A DNA stretch of 64,000 nucleotides from Telluribacter roseus (lineage in GTDB: Bacteria > Bacteroidota > Bacteroidia > Cytophagales > Spirosomataceae), in the NCBI RefSeq assembly GCF_017355915.2, contig NZ_JAFEUV020000016.1, positions 1 through 64,000 on the forward strand, in the 5' to 3' direction. This document shows positions 43,347-52,504 of the stretch, piece by piece. How positions within the stretch are numbered: the stretch's first letter is position 1; every line of letters starts with the position of its first letter. The notes beneath the pieces are model-generated. The model saw only the letters and a program-made list of their open reading frames with translations, made no database searches and had not been told where the DNA came from. A program made the translations under genes and the position numbers.

Positions 43347-43637
43347 ATAAAACCTTTGGTATTAACCTGTACTACGCAGTGCCAGAAGCAAGTACATAGC
43401 TTACAACCACCTATTATAATATAAATGTTTTTAACTAGTATCGAAAGCTACACAAAACTATTGTTTTATAATCTGGCGGGCAGGCATTTCTCCTTATGTC
43501 ACCCCGCTGACTTTTTGTTTGATAAGCCAAAAGCGCTGAGAAAACCAGGGTATGTACTATCCTGCAAGCAGACAAGGTACTATCAGACTACCTCCCGAAC
43601 GGTTAATATTACAAAGTAAAGATACCGGTAGTGCTGA

Positions 43638-44387
43638 TCACCAGATGGCATCGGGCAGGTATAGACGCTGGCATTTGTCACAGAAGTAGCAGGGGCGTCC
43701 ATCCTTTCCGACCTTCTCCTTACGGATAGGAATATGGTCCCGGGGGCACTGCTTGCGCATGTAGGCCTGCCACTGGTCTGCAGTGGTTCCCTCACGTTTC
43801 CAGTCCAGGTAGTCGAAGCTTAGCTGTACACATTCCTCAACAAGGCTTCGCAGCACCGGCTCAGGTATCTCCCCCACCCTACTTTCCGGATGTACCCGCT
43901 GTCGAAACAAGGCTTCGTTTTTGATGCCATTCCCTACCCCCGCCAGAATGGACTGGTCCAGCAGGGCGTCACAAATGAGCCGGTCGGGCTTGTTGTACAG
44001 CTTACGGAGGGCCTGATCCGGATCAAAGGCTGGATTCATAATATCGGTGCTCCAGTCGTACAGTTCCTCCAAAGGCTCCCGTAGCAGGCGGCACTCGCAG
44101 GCATAGAAGTTAATCGTCCCTTCATCCAGTTCCAGCCCCAACTCGAGCTCCCGGTTCGCAGTTCCGTTGATGGCGTACTTCCCGAAAAACCTCAGGTGAA
44201 TACGGATGGTCAAATCAGTGAAGCCAAAGAAGATCTCCTTTCCGAAAGTACTGATACTGGTTAAGGTCTGTCCTTTAAGCTCATCAAAGGGGATGTCCCC
44301 GGCACGTCCTTCGGCCTGTACCACCACCTGCCCGATAAATGGCTCCGCCTGCTCTTTCAGAAATACCATCTGTGGTCCCTCGGGCAT
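43638..44387 (-). CDS. Fpg/Nei-type DNA glycosylase
   Basis: This 249-residue base-excision enzyme starts M-P-E-G-P; the proline after the initiator Met is the catalytic nucleophile and the Glu the acid. The H2TH region 'CDALLDQSILAGVGNGIKNE' is intact. The C-terminal zinc-finger region is 'QCPRDHIPIRKEKVGK' followed by 'CYFCDKCQ'. The first pair is C-x3-H rather than C-x2-C, as far as I can see. It removes oxidised bases and cuts the abasic site. The gene is monocistronic and divergent from gdhA. Confidence 0.9.
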   Translation of the reverse strand: MPEGPQMVFLKEQAEPFIGQVVVQAEGRAGDIPFDELKGQTLTSISTFGKEIFFGFTDLTIRIHLRFFGKYAINGTANRELELGLELDEGTINFYACECRLLREPLEELYDWSTDIMNPAFDPDQALRKLYNKPDRLICDALLDQSILAGVGNGIKNEALFRQRVHPESRVGEIPEPVLRSLVEECVQLSFDYLDWKREGTTADQWQAYMRKQCPRDHIPIRKEKVGKDGRPCYFCDKCQRLYLPDAIW

Positions 44388-44733
44388 GATCTGATAACAA
44401 TTACTGGTTGGGTCGTTGGTTATTCCGTCTTCTCTGCCCTCTTTCCACAGGGGGTACTTTGCCGATTTATTTACGGATATGGACAGTAAGCAGGGAAGTA
44501 TAGCTAGGTAGTAAAATCAGCTGTTAAACACAATAGTTATAAAAGACTATACAGCTGGCCGGCTGTACACGGGTAAATAATTGCTGGTGAATGAACAAGA
44601 CAATTGAAAGACAGAGAGGAATAGTTATTTCTAATTAATCGCGTGGGCGCTAGGTACAACAGGAAATAGTAGTAATTTCAGGCCCGACTTTTCCACTAGT
44701 TAAAACTATTATCTTTCAAATATAAGACTAAAC
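44388..44733. other. Gene-free divergent promoter region
   Basis: There is no gene in these 346 bases. A near-perfect palindrome (44550-44567, TACAGCTGGCCGGCTGTA) may be an operator. A weak promoter-like TATCTTTC lies at 44710-44717, 16 bases before the gdhA start. Confidence 0.4.
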
Positions 44734-46074
44734 ATGGATACACTTGTGAAGGAGTTCCTGGCAAAGGTAGAGTCCAGGAACCAGCACGAACCGGAGTTTA
44801 TGCAGGCCGTTCAGGAGGTGGCCGAAGCGATCATTCCGTTTATAGAACAAAATCCTAAGTATAAGAAAGCTAAGATACTGGAGCGGATAACAGAACCCGA
44901 GCGGGTACTGATGTTCAGGGTACCCTGGCTGGATGACCAGAACGAGGTACAGGTCAACCGGGGGTACCGGGTTCAGATGAACAGTGCCATCGGGCCTTAC
45001 AAGGGCGGGCTGCGTTTTCACCCATCGGTCAACCTGAGCATCCTCAAATTCCTGGCCTTTGAGCAGGTATTCAAAAACAGCCTCACCGGCCTGCCCATGG
45101 GCGGCGGCAAGGGAGGCTCCGACTTCGACCCCAAGGGGAAGTCTGATGGTGAGATCATGAAGTTTTGCCAGAGCTTTATGACCGAATTGTACCGCCACGT
45201 AGGCGCCGATATTGACGTTCCGGCCGGTGATATTGGCGTTGGCGGACGAGAAGTAGGGTACCTGTTTGGTCAGTACAAGCGCATCAAGGGAGAATTTACG
45301 GGAGTACTTACCGGCAAAGGAGCCACCTGGGGTGGTAGCCTCATCCGGCCCGAGGCTACGGGCTACGGGGTAGTGTACTTTGCAGAAGATATGCTCGAAA
45401 CCCGCGGCGAACGCCTGACTGGTAAGACCGTAGTAATATCAGGATCCGGCAACGTAGCTCAGTACACCGCCGAGATGTGTTTGCAGGCCGGCGCCAAAGT
45501 AGTTACTCTATCCGACTCCGATGGATTTATCTACGACCCACAGGGGATTGATGCTGAGAAGCTGGCCTTTGTGATGGACCTGAAAAACGAAAAGCGCGGC
45601 CGGATCAAAGAGTACGCTGACAAGTACGGATGTGAGTACTTCGAAGGTGAGCGTCCCTGGGGTATTCCTTGTGATATTGCCTTCCCCAATGCCACCCAGA
45701 ACGAGGTAAACGAAGAGGATGCCCGCACCCTCGTAAAGAATGGATGTATCTGTGTGGCAGAAGGAGCGAATATGCCCAGTACCCCAGAAGCCATTCAGGT
45801 ATTCAAGGAAGCCAAGATCCTGTATGCTCCGGGCAAAGCCTCCAATGCCGGCGGAGTGGCGGTATCGGGCCTTGAGATGTCACAGAATTCACTGCGCTAC
45901 TCGTGGAGCCGGGATGAAGTAAACAACAGGCTCCGGGATATCATGAAGGAAATCCATCAGATTTGTGTTGAGTACGGCACCGAAGAGGATGGCTATGTCA
46001 ACTACGAAAAAGGAGCTAACCTGGGTGGGTTCGTAAAAGTAGCGGATGCTATGCTGGCCCAGGGGGTAGTTTAA
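44734..46074 (+). CDS. gdhA: NADP-type glutamate dehydrogenase
   Basis: This 446-residue hexameric-type enzyme interconverts 2-oxoglutarate plus ammonia and glutamate. Landmarks are 'GPYKGGLRFHPSVNLS', the catalytic 'PMGGGKGGSDFDPKG', 'VPAGDIGVGGREVGYL', and the Rossmann nucleotide fold 'VVISGSGNVAQYTAEM'. Length and motifs are those of the assimilatory NADP enzyme. It is monocistronic and followed by a stem-loop at 46098-46131. Confidence 0.97.
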   Translation: MDTLVKEFLAKVESRNQHEPEFMQAVQEVAEAIIPFIEQNPKYKKAKILERITEPERVLMFRVPWLDDQNEVQVNRGYRVQMNSAIGPYKGGLRFHPSVNLSILKFLAFEQVFKNSLTGLPMGGGKGGSDFDPKGKSDGEIMKFCQSFMTELYRHVGADIDVPAGDIGVGGREVGYLFGQYKRIKGEFTGVLTGKGATWGGSLIRPEATGYGVVYFAEDMLETRGERLTGKTVVISGSGNVAQYTAEMCLQAGAKVVTLSDSDGFIYDPQGIDAEKLAFVMDLKNEKRGRIKEYADKYGCEYFEGERPWGIPCDIAFPNATQNEVNEEDARTLVKNGCICVAEGANMPSTPEAIQVFKEAKILYAPGKASNAGGVAVSGLEMSQNSLRYSWSRDEVNNRLRDIMKEIHQICVEYGTEEDGYVNYEKGANLGGFVKVADAMLAQGVV

Positions 46075-46613
46075 TAAATTATTGAAGATACATTTTGCTA
46101 CATCAGCCGGAGCAATTTCCGGCTGATGTAGTCAAAGCAGAACCTGCGTACGCTTTGTACTCCGCCAATGATGGCTCTCTTCTCTACATTCTCCGCTCCA
46201 TAATCCACCGGGGCTTCACCTCTTTCTGTACCAGAGTACTTCCCTACACAGCCAATAACTACGACACTACGGATATTCCGGCGACCTGTCAGGATCTGGA
46301 GCCACCTCAGGTGAGCCAGATGCAGCCCCCCATGTACCTTGGATCCGGGAAGTAGACGTACCTACTTAGGTAGTAGCGCTACTACCGCTCCTGAATCAGG
46401 TATATAAATACACACAGATTTTTCGTTCAGCTACAAGCAAATTTGGTACGCGCTCCCTTTTTCTCTGTTGAAAAGTAAGGCCACTGCCGGAAAGGCTGCC
46501 TCCCGGACCTACCACCTTCCATAAGTACTTCAGAAGTGGAAGCAGGGCCGTATCTGCGGGAATGTTTTTTGTTGTGCGATTGTATCTATAACCGATTAGA
46601 ATTTAGTGTTGAT
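46075..46613. other. Gene-free stretch with stem-loop
   Basis: A perfect 13-bp stem-loop (46098-46110 with 46119-46131, CTACATCAGCCGG) follows gdhA and probably terminates it, though no T run follows. The part 46140-46370 has gene-like GC but no frame I trust on either strand; it could be a worn gene remnant. Confidence 0.5.
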
Positions 46614-47180
46614 ATGCAAGAAATAGAGCCCTTTTATAACTGGGAAAAACATTATATAGCCAACCAGGACCGGAGGTCGCCCTTCTACGGCAGGGAGTAT
46701 AACCTCAACTACTACGAGAACGACATCTATGGGTACTACATCCATCCGCTGTGGGATACCATCGGCTCCGAAACCCTGTATGTAAAGATACTTTTTGCGG
46801 ATTATAACCGCCGGTTTGCGGTCATTGAGCTGTTTGGCGAATGGAACGACACCCTCCACAACGACATCATGTACTTCAAGCGGAACGTAGTAGACGAACT
46901 GGTAGCCGCAGGTATCAATCAGTATATCCTGATTGGTGAAAACGTAATGAACTTCCACGGGTCTGATGACGAGTACTATGCGGAGTGGTTTGAGGATGTG
47001 GAGGATGGCTGGATCGCGGCCGTGGGCTTCCGTGACCATGTGGAGTACGAGTGGAAGCGCTACCGCCTGGACTACTATCTCAACTTCGGAGGTACCCTGC
47101 ACCTTGACAACTGGCGCACGATGCAGCCCTACCCCTTCTACGAGCTGGTCCGGACGCTGATTACCCGCCGGCTTACCTAA
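46614..47180 (+). CDS. Unrecognised acidic aromatic-rich protein
   Basis: I do not recognise this 188-residue protein. The start at 46614 (MQEIEPFYNWEKHYIANQD) is preferred over 46536, whose extra residues are unlike the rest. It is rich in Tyr, Trp, Asp and Glu, with several Y-Y and Y-E-N runs, no signal peptide and no membrane helix. It has strand-helix segments 'FAVIELFGEWNDTL' and 'DELVAAGINQYILIGENV'. It is cytoplasmic, monocistronic and ends at a perfect palindrome. It may be a family restricted to Bacteroidetes. Confidence 0.7.
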   Translation: MQEIEPFYNWEKHYIANQDRRSPFYGREYNLNYYENDIYGYYIHPLWDTIGSETLYVKILFADYNRRFAVIELFGEWNDTLHNDIMYFKRNVVDELVAAGINQYILIGENVMNFHGSDDEYYAEWFEDVEDGWIAAVGFRDHVEYEWKRYRLDYYLNFGGTLHLDNWRTMQPYPFYELVRTLITRRLT

Positions 47181-47203
47181 TCACCAGGTACTACAACAAT
47201 ACA

Positions 47204-47229
47204 CAGGGGGAGCCATATGGCTCCCCCTG
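47204..47229. terminator. Perfect 26-bp palindrome
   Basis: CAGGGGGAGCCAT and its exact complement follow each other with no loop. It sits 24 bases behind the stop of the gene ending at 47180 and before the convergent lipoprotein gene. No T run follows directly; a bidirectional terminator is likely. Confidence 0.7.
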
Positions 47230-47293
47230 CTACTTCTAACTACTTAGGTGTGGATATATGAAATTCCTGGTGTAAATAATGTGCTATAACTCA

Positions 47294-47797
47294 TTACTCA
47301 TTAGAAGCCAGCTCTGTATCGATAGCCGCTAATAAGTCATTGATTTGTTTCTCCACGGTTACCATCTGCTCGCTGGTCATGGGCTGTTGCATATCCAGCA
47401 GGTTAGCCTGAAGCTGGTCGCGCTCCCGCATAAGTTTGGTCCGGCGCTCTACCCATTTTTCTTTGGTAGTACCGCTGCTCGAGGCAATTTTCGAGTCCAT
47501 CATCGAAAGCCGATTCTGAATTTTCTCCTGGCGGTCACGCATCTTCTCTACGTATGCCCGCTGCTTCTCCGCCAGCTGGTTCTTTGCCTCTTTCAGATTA
47601 TCTCTGACCTCGGCCAGGTCTTCCTGTCCCTGCGCATTGCGTATTTTTTCATACGACTCATCGGTGGCATCCATCGCCTCTTCCTGAGCTTGTGCCAGTT
47701 TCTCCCTTTCTTTATCTACTCCAGAGTTACAGCTTACAAAAAGCCATCCCAGAGTAAGAAACATGCCTATTCCAGTTCGTGAGGTTATCTTTTTCAT
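47294..47797 (-). CDS. Coiled-coil lipoprotein
   Basis: This 167-residue lipoprotein (from the Met at 47797; lipobox F-V-S-C) is almost wholly helical after the signal. Long charged heptads run from about 25 to 150 (KEREKLAQAQEEAMDATDES, then QLAEKQRAYVEKMRDRQEK). I do not recognise the family. It may act as an envelope spacer or stress-related protein. A longer frame to 47824 adds nine residues and is less likely because it shifts the signal peptide. Confidence 0.75.
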   Translation of the reverse strand: MKKITSRTGIGMFLTLGWLFVSCNSGVDKEREKLAQAQEEAMDATDESYEKIRNAQGQEDLAEVRDNLKEAKNQLAEKQRAYVEKMRDRQEKIQNRLSMMDSKIASSSGTTKEKWVERRTKLMRERDQLQANLLDMQQPMTSEQMVTVEKQINDLLAAIDTELASNE

Positions 47798-48056
47798 GCT
47801 CTTCCTATCTTGTTCAACTCCCACTTATCCGAAAAAATCAAACCACAAGGTATAGTCAGGCGGGCCAGGCCGCTAATGAGGAATTAAGTACTCAGATGAG
47901 GGATGTTCTAAGACATTACCCAACAGATACCCGTTCTGGCTGGCCAGAGGCAGCCCCTACCACTGATTACGGCCCTGCCTGCACAGTATATGCCGGTAGA
48001 TACGTTCTTTAGAAAGGGGAATGGTTGCATGTAAAATACCCCTATCCCTCAACCTG

Positions 48057-48743
48057 ATGAAGCAAATATACCTACTGACAATAGCCTGTATTATGACCGG
48101 GGCAGTCTGGGCACAAAAGCCCGGCAAATGGCAGAACTTATACGACGGCAAGTCGCTCAAAGGCTGGCACAGCTATCAGCATAATGGTGGTGTGAAGGGC
48201 TGGATGGTGATGGGCGGCGCCCTGATGACCCACGGCGGTAGCGGTGACCTGGTATCCAACGATCAGTTCGAGAACTTTGAGCTGGAGTTTGAGTTCAGGG
48301 TAGCGCCCAAGGGGAACAGCGGCGTTATGTACAAAGTAATAGAGGACCCAAAGAACCCGACCTACTACTCCGGGCCGGAGTACCAGGTGATTGATGATGA
48401 AGGGTACCCGCCCTTCAATGACGGAGGCAAGATGGTAAAGCTCAATGACAAGCAGAAGACCGGAGCCAATTATGATATGTACGCCCCCACCAGGCAGGTA
48501 GCCAAACCAGCCGGCCAGTGGAACAAAGGACGCATCGTAGTAAAAGATAACCACGTAGAACACTGGCTCAACGGAGAGAAAGTAGTAGAATACGAATACG
48601 GCTCCGACAGCTGGAAAGCTACCGTAGCTAAAAGCAAATTCGCCAGCTGGCCCTACGCTCAGCCCCACGCCAGGGGACACATCGCTCTGCAGGACCACGG
48701 CGACGAGGCCTGGTACCGTACTATCCGGATACGCACTCTTTAA
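48057..48743 (+). CDS. DUF1080 protein (3-keto-glycoside hydrolase family)
   Basis: This 228-residue secreted protein has a signal peptide (MKQIYLLTIACIMTGAVWAQ) and one DUF1080 concanavalin-like domain: 'NLYDGKSLKGWHSYQ', 'FENFELEFEFRVAPKGNSGV', 'GPEYQVIDDEGYP' and the C-terminal 'GHIALQDHGDEAWYRTIRIR'. Family members hydrolyse 3-keto-disaccharides or bind glycans. It fits the Gfo/Idh, isomerase and ThuA/PVC genes further down in a 3-keto sugar pathway. It lies 59 bases upstream of the DUF3500 gene on the same strand. The Met at 48057 is chosen because it begins the signal peptide. Confidence 0.9.
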   Translation: MKQIYLLTIACIMTGAVWAQKPGKWQNLYDGKSLKGWHSYQHNGGVKGWMVMGGALMTHGGSGDLVSNDQFENFELEFEFRVAPKGNSGVMYKVIEDPKNPTYYSGPEYQVIDDEGYPPFNDGGKMVKLNDKQKTGANYDMYAPTRQVAKPAGQWNKGRIVVKDNHVEHWLNGEKVVEYEYGSDSWKATVAKSKFASWPYAQPHARGHIALQDHGDEAWYRTIRIRTL

Positions 48744-48802
48744 TTTTTCAACAGCGGCTAGCCTTTGGTTAAGCCAAACCGTTTTTACCAAACACCCGAC
48801 CT

Positions 48803-49906
48803 ATGCAACGTCTTTCTCTAGCCGCTATTTTTTACCGCTGCCTGCTTCTGCTGCTTATAGTACCTACCTGCCTGGTGGAGGCGGCTTCCGGAATGGATAT
48901 TCCAGGGATGGATGTTCCGGGAAAGAAGGAAACGCTCAACCAGCAGATGACCAAAGCCGTCAAGGCTTTTCTGAGTACTCTGGATGCTGATCAGCTCAGG
49001 CAAACGCAGTTGGGATTTGATGACCCGCTGCGGTTTGACTGGCACTTTGTACCCCGCGAGCGAAAGGGACTGGCGCTGAAGCATATGAACGACAAGCAGC
49101 GCGCTGCCGCCATGGGTATGGTCAGGGTGATGATGAGTGACGAAGGTTACCGCAAGATCGATGAAATCATAGACCTCGAAAATGTACTGCGGGTAGTTGA
49201 GAACCGCCCGCCCAATGATACCCGTCGTGATCCGGAGAACTACTCCTTTCTGGTATTTGGTACGCCCGGCGACAAAGATCCCTGGAGCTGGCGCATTGAG
49301 GGCCACCACATTTCACTGCACTTCTCTTCCGTGACCGGCCAGCTCAGCTACACGCCCAGTTTTATAGGTACCAATCCGGGTCATGTACTGGCAGATATGC
49401 CCCAAAAGGGCCGCCGGGTACTCAAAGATGAGGAGGACGTGGCTTTCCAGCTACTGAACGCCCTCACCGAAGCTCAGCGTCAGAAAGTGATACTGGGGAC
49501 CAAGTCGCCCTGGGAGATATTCACGGCCAATAACCGTAAGGCTGATAAGCTCACCAGCTATGAAGGTATACCGATGAAGGACATGACCCCGGCTCAGCAG
49601 GACCTGTTCCGACAGCTTATCGGCATCTACCTCAACCGCTACCACGTTACGCTTAAGAATCAGCAAATGGAACAGCTACAGAAGGCAGGTATGGAAAATA
49701 TCTATTTTGCCTGGATCGGTAATACCGAGCCCATCAAAGGAAAAGACCAGGGCCACTACTACCGCATCCACGGTCCTACGATGCTGATCGAGTTTGACAA
49801 CACCCAGGACAACGCCAACCACATCCACACCGTAGTGCGCGACCTGACCAACGACTTTGGTGATGACCTGCTGCGCCTTCACTACGAAAAAGCCCACAAA
49901 AAATAA
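48803..49906 (+). CDS. DUF3500 secreted protein
   Basis: This 367-residue exported protein has a signal peptide ending near 'CLVEAAS' and a Met/Asp/Pro-rich linker (GMDIPGMDVPGK). A DUF3500 domain follows: 'FDWHFVPRERKGLALKHMND', 'WSWRIEGHHISLHF', 'YYRIHGPTMLIEFDN' and 'NHIHTVVRDLTNDFG'. Several His residues could bind a metal. The function of the family is not known to me. It is probably in one operon with DUF1080 upstream and MOSC downstream (22-base gap). Confidence 0.88.
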   Translation: MQRLSLAAIFYRCLLLLLIVPTCLVEAASGMDIPGMDVPGKKETLNQQMTKAVKAFLSTLDADQLRQTQLGFDDPLRFDWHFVPRERKGLALKHMNDKQRAAAMGMVRVMMSDEGYRKIDEIIDLENVLRVVENRPPNDTRRDPENYSFLVFGTPGDKDPWSWRIEGHHISLHFSSVTGQLSYTPSFIGTNPGHVLADMPQKGRRVLKDEEDVAFQLLNALTEAQRQKVILGTKSPWEIFTANNRKADKLTSYEGIPMKDMTPAQQDLFRQLIGIYLNRYHVTLKNQQMEQLQKAGMENIYFAWIGNTEPIKGKDQGHYYRIHGPTMLIEFDNTQDNANHIHTVVRDLTNDFGDDLLRLHYEKAHKK

Positions 49907-49928
49907 TCTCTACCAGTACCAAGTACCT

Positions 49929-50453
49929 ATGGCCAAACTGTCCGATTCCTCCCACCTGTACCAGCTGATGCAGCAGTACGCTCAGCCGGGGCGTGTGGTC
50001 TGGATGGGGGTACGTCCGGCCTCCCGCCAGCCCGTCAACCCCATAGAGCATACGTACGCCCGCATCGGCACCGGCCTGGACGGCGACCGGTACCAGGGCC
50101 GCCCCGACAGCAAGCGGCAGGTGACGCTTATTCAGGCCGAACACCTGCAGGCGGTAGCTTCCTACCTGGGCAAAGACCATCTGGACCCGGCCCTGGTACG
50201 CCGCAACCTGGTAGTGAAGGGTATCAATCTGCTGGCCCTGAAGGATAAAACCTTCCAGATTGGTGAGGCAGTACTGGAATATACCGGCGAGTGCCACCCC
50301 TGTAGCCGCATGGAAGAGATACTGGGCCCCGGAGGCTATAATGCGATGCGGCAGCACGGCGGTATTACGGCCCGCGTACTGCACGAAGGTGCTATACAGG
50401 TGGGAGATCCGGTAGAGGTAGTAGCGAATAGGAGCGAAAAAGGAGCCCGCTAG
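49929..50453 (+). CDS. MOSC domain protein
   Basis: This 174-residue protein (from the Met at 49929; an upstream in-frame ATG at 49857 lies inside the DUF3500 gene) carries a MOSC domain. The landmark is 'TGECHPCSRMEEILGPGGYN', with the conserved Cys expected to receive or transfer sulfur or bind the molybdenum cofactor. 'NPIEHTYARIGTGLDGDRYQ' and 'VRRNLVVKGINLLAL' are further MOSC signatures. It is a single-domain protein of the YiiM-like kind and could handle molybdenum cofactor or N-hydroxylated compounds. Its stop codon lies inside the terminator stem. Confidence 0.9.
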   Translation: MAKLSDSSHLYQLMQQYAQPGRVVWMGVRPASRQPVNPIEHTYARIGTGLDGDRYQGRPDSKRQVTLIQAEHLQAVASYLGKDHLDPALVRRNLVVKGINLLALKDKTFQIGEAVLEYTGECHPCSRMEEILGPGGYNAMRQHGGITARVLHEGAIQVGDPVEVVANRSEKGAR

Positions 50454-50466
50454 CGGGCTCCTTTTT
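50437..50466 (+). terminator. Intrinsic terminator overlapping MOSC stop codon
   Basis: AAAAAGGAGCCCGCT and AGCGGGCTCCTTTTT form a perfect palindrome with a T run. The TAG stop of the MOSC gene (50451-50453) is at its centre. Confidence 0.92.
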
Positions 50467-50501
50467 ATATAGTAGTAATTCAGTAAATGCTATTGATGTG
50501 C

Positions 50502-50927
50502 CTATACTTTCGAGAACTTATTCTCTCCATTCATAATAGTCTGGAGCATCTCTTCGGTCAGCGGCTTGGTACGGTAGTGTATCTCGGGAAATATGGATAA
50601 AGCCTTCTCGTAGTCGTGGGGATGCGAGGAAGTAGACAGAATAACCACCTTGGTACCGGCACGCAGGTCAGCAGCGAGTGTTTTGTACAAAGACAAAAAC
50701 TCAAATCCATTCATACGTGGCATATTGATATCCAGAAAGATCACGTCCGGCTTCTGGAACTCTGCCTTTTTTGTATCGGTCAGGTAATGCCAGGCCACCT
50801 CGCCATTTTCAGCGACTACTACCTTGGGGCTCATCCCGCTTTCCTTGATAACGATCTGGTGCAGGAAGTTATCATCGGGATCATCATCCACTAAAAGGAC
50901 ACACCTCAGTTTGTTATTCGTAGTCAT
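50502..50927 (-). CDS. Single-domain response regulator
   Basis: This 141-residue protein is a bare receiver domain: 'VLLVDDDPDDNFLHQ' acidic pocket, phosphoacceptor D66 in 'VIFLDINMPRMNGFEF', 'VVILSTSSHPHDYEKAL' and the conserved K in 'YRTKPL'. It has no output domain, like Rcp1-type regulators that pair with phytochrome-like or hybrid kinases. No kinase is adjacent. It is monocistronic. Confidence 0.93.
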   Translation of the reverse strand: MTTNNKLRCVLLVDDDPDDNFLHQIVIKESGMSPKVVVAENGEVAWHYLTDTKKAEFQKPDVIFLDINMPRMNGFEFLSLYKTLAADLRAGTKVVILSTSSHPHDYEKALSIFPEIHYRTKPLTEEMLQTIMNGENKFSKV

Positions 50928-51425
50928 GTAATATTTTAAGGTCTTTAGGGACTGTGAAATGAAAAAACACTTCCCTTCCCTGGTTCACTAATTAACCAAT
51001 TTTTGCCACTATGGGTTTCAATAATCTTTTTTACACGTTGCTATTCCAACGCCCATACCGAGGTATTCATTGCAAGCGTGTAACCTCTCGAGTACCTGAA
51101 ATGCTTTTTCGAAGTACCATTTATGTATCCTGATGCCGTTGTCACACACCAGGATTTGTACTTCTTAGAGGTTCAGAGGCCTGTTTTATTGGCAGCCTAT
51201 CTGATGGCAAAAAGTATCCAGATGGATACTACGCCCGTTATAAAACGAATCAAAGTGTTATTCTGATAAAAAGATACTCAGAAAATAACAGCATCGATCA
51301 AATGAGTAAGCCCACATAGCAGAATAAACGTACTCAATCACCAAACGAATGTACCTATTACTCCCAATATTTTTAGCTGCCCACAGCTGCACTTCGTGTA
51401 AGGCCCCTGATAGCGCCTGACGTAG
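50928..51425. other. Gene-poor stretch
   Basis: There is no confident gene in 498 bases. A 23-codon frame at 51349-51420 looks like the N-terminus of a lipoprotein; see the separate entry. The rest shows nothing I can name. Confidence 0.4.
51349..51420 (+). CDS. Possible tiny lipoprotein or lipoprotein relic
   Basis: A 23-residue frame reads M-Y-L-L-L-P-I-F-L-A-A-H-S-C-T-S-C-K-A-P-D-S-A and then stops. It has a hydrophobic core followed by A-H-S-C, close to a lipobox. It may be a real small lipopeptide, the broken start of a lost lipoprotein gene, or chance. Confidence 0.25.
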   Translation: MYLLLPIFLAAHSCTSCKAPDSA

Positions 51426-52406
51426 CTACTTTACCACCGGCCACTGGTCCTGATCCCAGCTCAGCTTCTCAATCCGTAACTTCGACTTGCCCTTGTCATG
51501 GGCGTCGTACCCGTGGAAGATCAGGTAATCTGTACCGTCAAAGCTGGCTACAGCATTGTGGCCTACGCCATGCCAGTCTTTATTGCCCTGCAGGAGCGGA
51601 GTACCTCCGCTTTTGGTCATTTCAACCCCGGCTTTGTCAAGATAGGGTCCGGTAAGTTTTTCGGAGCGCCCCACAATCATTTTGTAGGTACTGTTTTCGC
51701 CCTTACAACAGAAATCGATCGATGCGAAGAGGTAGTAGTAGTTGCCCTTTTTGAATATAAACGGAGCTTCAATGGCGGTGTTTCCAGCCAGGGAGTCGGT
51801 AGCACTCTTGGCTCTGCGACTGGCAATCGTGTACCAGCGCTGCGGATCCGTGGCAATAGCCCGGGCATCGTTGGTGAGCTTCACCAGCTTGAGCCCGTCC
51901 CAGAACGAGCCGAAGGCCAGCCAGGGCGTTCCCTCCTCATCCCGGATCAGGTTGGGGTCAATGGCGTTCCAGTTGTCCCGGCCAGGTACCGACTCCACTA
52001 CCTTACCGTGATCGACCCAGCGGTAGTCGGGACTACCGGGGTGCAGGGTCTTGTTGGTAGCGAGGCCAATGCAGGACCCATTCTTGCCAAAAGACGAGAT
52101 GGAGTAGTACAGGTAGTAGATACCATTGTGGTAAGATATATCCGGGGCCCAGATGTGGTTGCGCTGAAAGCCCGGTACTGCCTTCACCGCCCAGTCCGGT
52201 GCTTCATCAAATACGGGTTTCTCTTGCTTCCACTGTTTCATATCGGGCGAAGACCAGACGGTAATACCACGCCCCGTACAGAACAGGTAGTATACCCCAT
52301 CCTGCCTGATCATCACCGGATCGTGAACGGGTATGGAAGTAGACTGCGCCTTCAGAGTACCTGTGGCTAGAAGGATCAGCAGAGTTAGGGTGTACAGTTT
52401 TCTCAT
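51426..52406 (-). CDS. GH43 arabinan endo-1,5-alpha-L-arabinanase
   Basis: This 326-residue secreted enzyme (from the Met at 52406, which starts the signal MRKLYTLTLLILLATGTLKAQ) has the GH43 five-bladed propeller residues: D29 (V-H-D-P), D150 (A-I-D-P-N) and E213 (A-I-E-A-P-F). 'GRGITVWSSPDMKQW' and 'HNAVASFDGTDYLIFHGYD' also fit the arabinanase subgroup. It cuts arabinan or arabino-oligosaccharides in the periplasm or outside. It lies behind the ThuA fusion gene on the same strand but after a terminator. Confidence 0.92.
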   Translation of the reverse strand: MRKLYTLTLLILLATGTLKAQSTSIPVHDPVMIRQDGVYYLFCTGRGITVWSSPDMKQWKQEKPVFDEAPDWAVKAVPGFQRNHIWAPDISYHNGIYYLYYSISSFGKNGSCIGLATNKTLHPGSPDYRWVDHGKVVESVPGRDNWNAIDPNLIRDEEGTPWLAFGSFWDGLKLVKLTNDARAIATDPQRWYTIASRRAKSATDSLAGNTAIEAPFIFKKGNYYYLFASIDFCCKGENSTYKMIVGRSEKLTGPYLDKAGVEMTKSGGTPLLQGNKDWHGVGHNAVASFDGTDYLIFHGYDAHDKGKSKLRIEKLSWDQDQWPVVK

Positions 52407-52443
52407 GAGCACTCGTAAGGTATCTGTATGATTTAATAAAAAA

Positions 52444-52480
52444 GCTCCCGCCTCTACCCAAAATGAGCGAAAGCGGGAGC
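52444..52480 (-). terminator. Intrinsic terminator of the ThuA fusion gene
   Basis: On the minus strand GCTCCCGC pairs with GCGGGAGC around a 21-base loop and is followed by TTTTTTATT. It lies 25 bases behind the stop of the 1,257-codon gene. Confidence 0.88.
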
Positions 52481-52504
52481 TGTTCAAACGATTGAATCCT
52501 TATA

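Noticed and set aside
43425-43619. 64-codon plus-strand frame upstream of the Wza-like gene
   Set aside because: It lies in an AT-rich divergent region, has no motif, and overlaps the probable promoter of the export operon.
44710-44717. TATCTTTC as the gdhA promoter -7 element
   Set aside because: It lacks the final G of TAnnTTTG, and the upstream T run gives only a loose -33 match, so it was not listed as a feature.
46095-46355. 86-codon plus-strand frame after gdhA
   Set aside because: It begins inside a stem-loop and has no domain, signal or coding pattern I trust. The segment could be a gene remnant but cannot be assigned.
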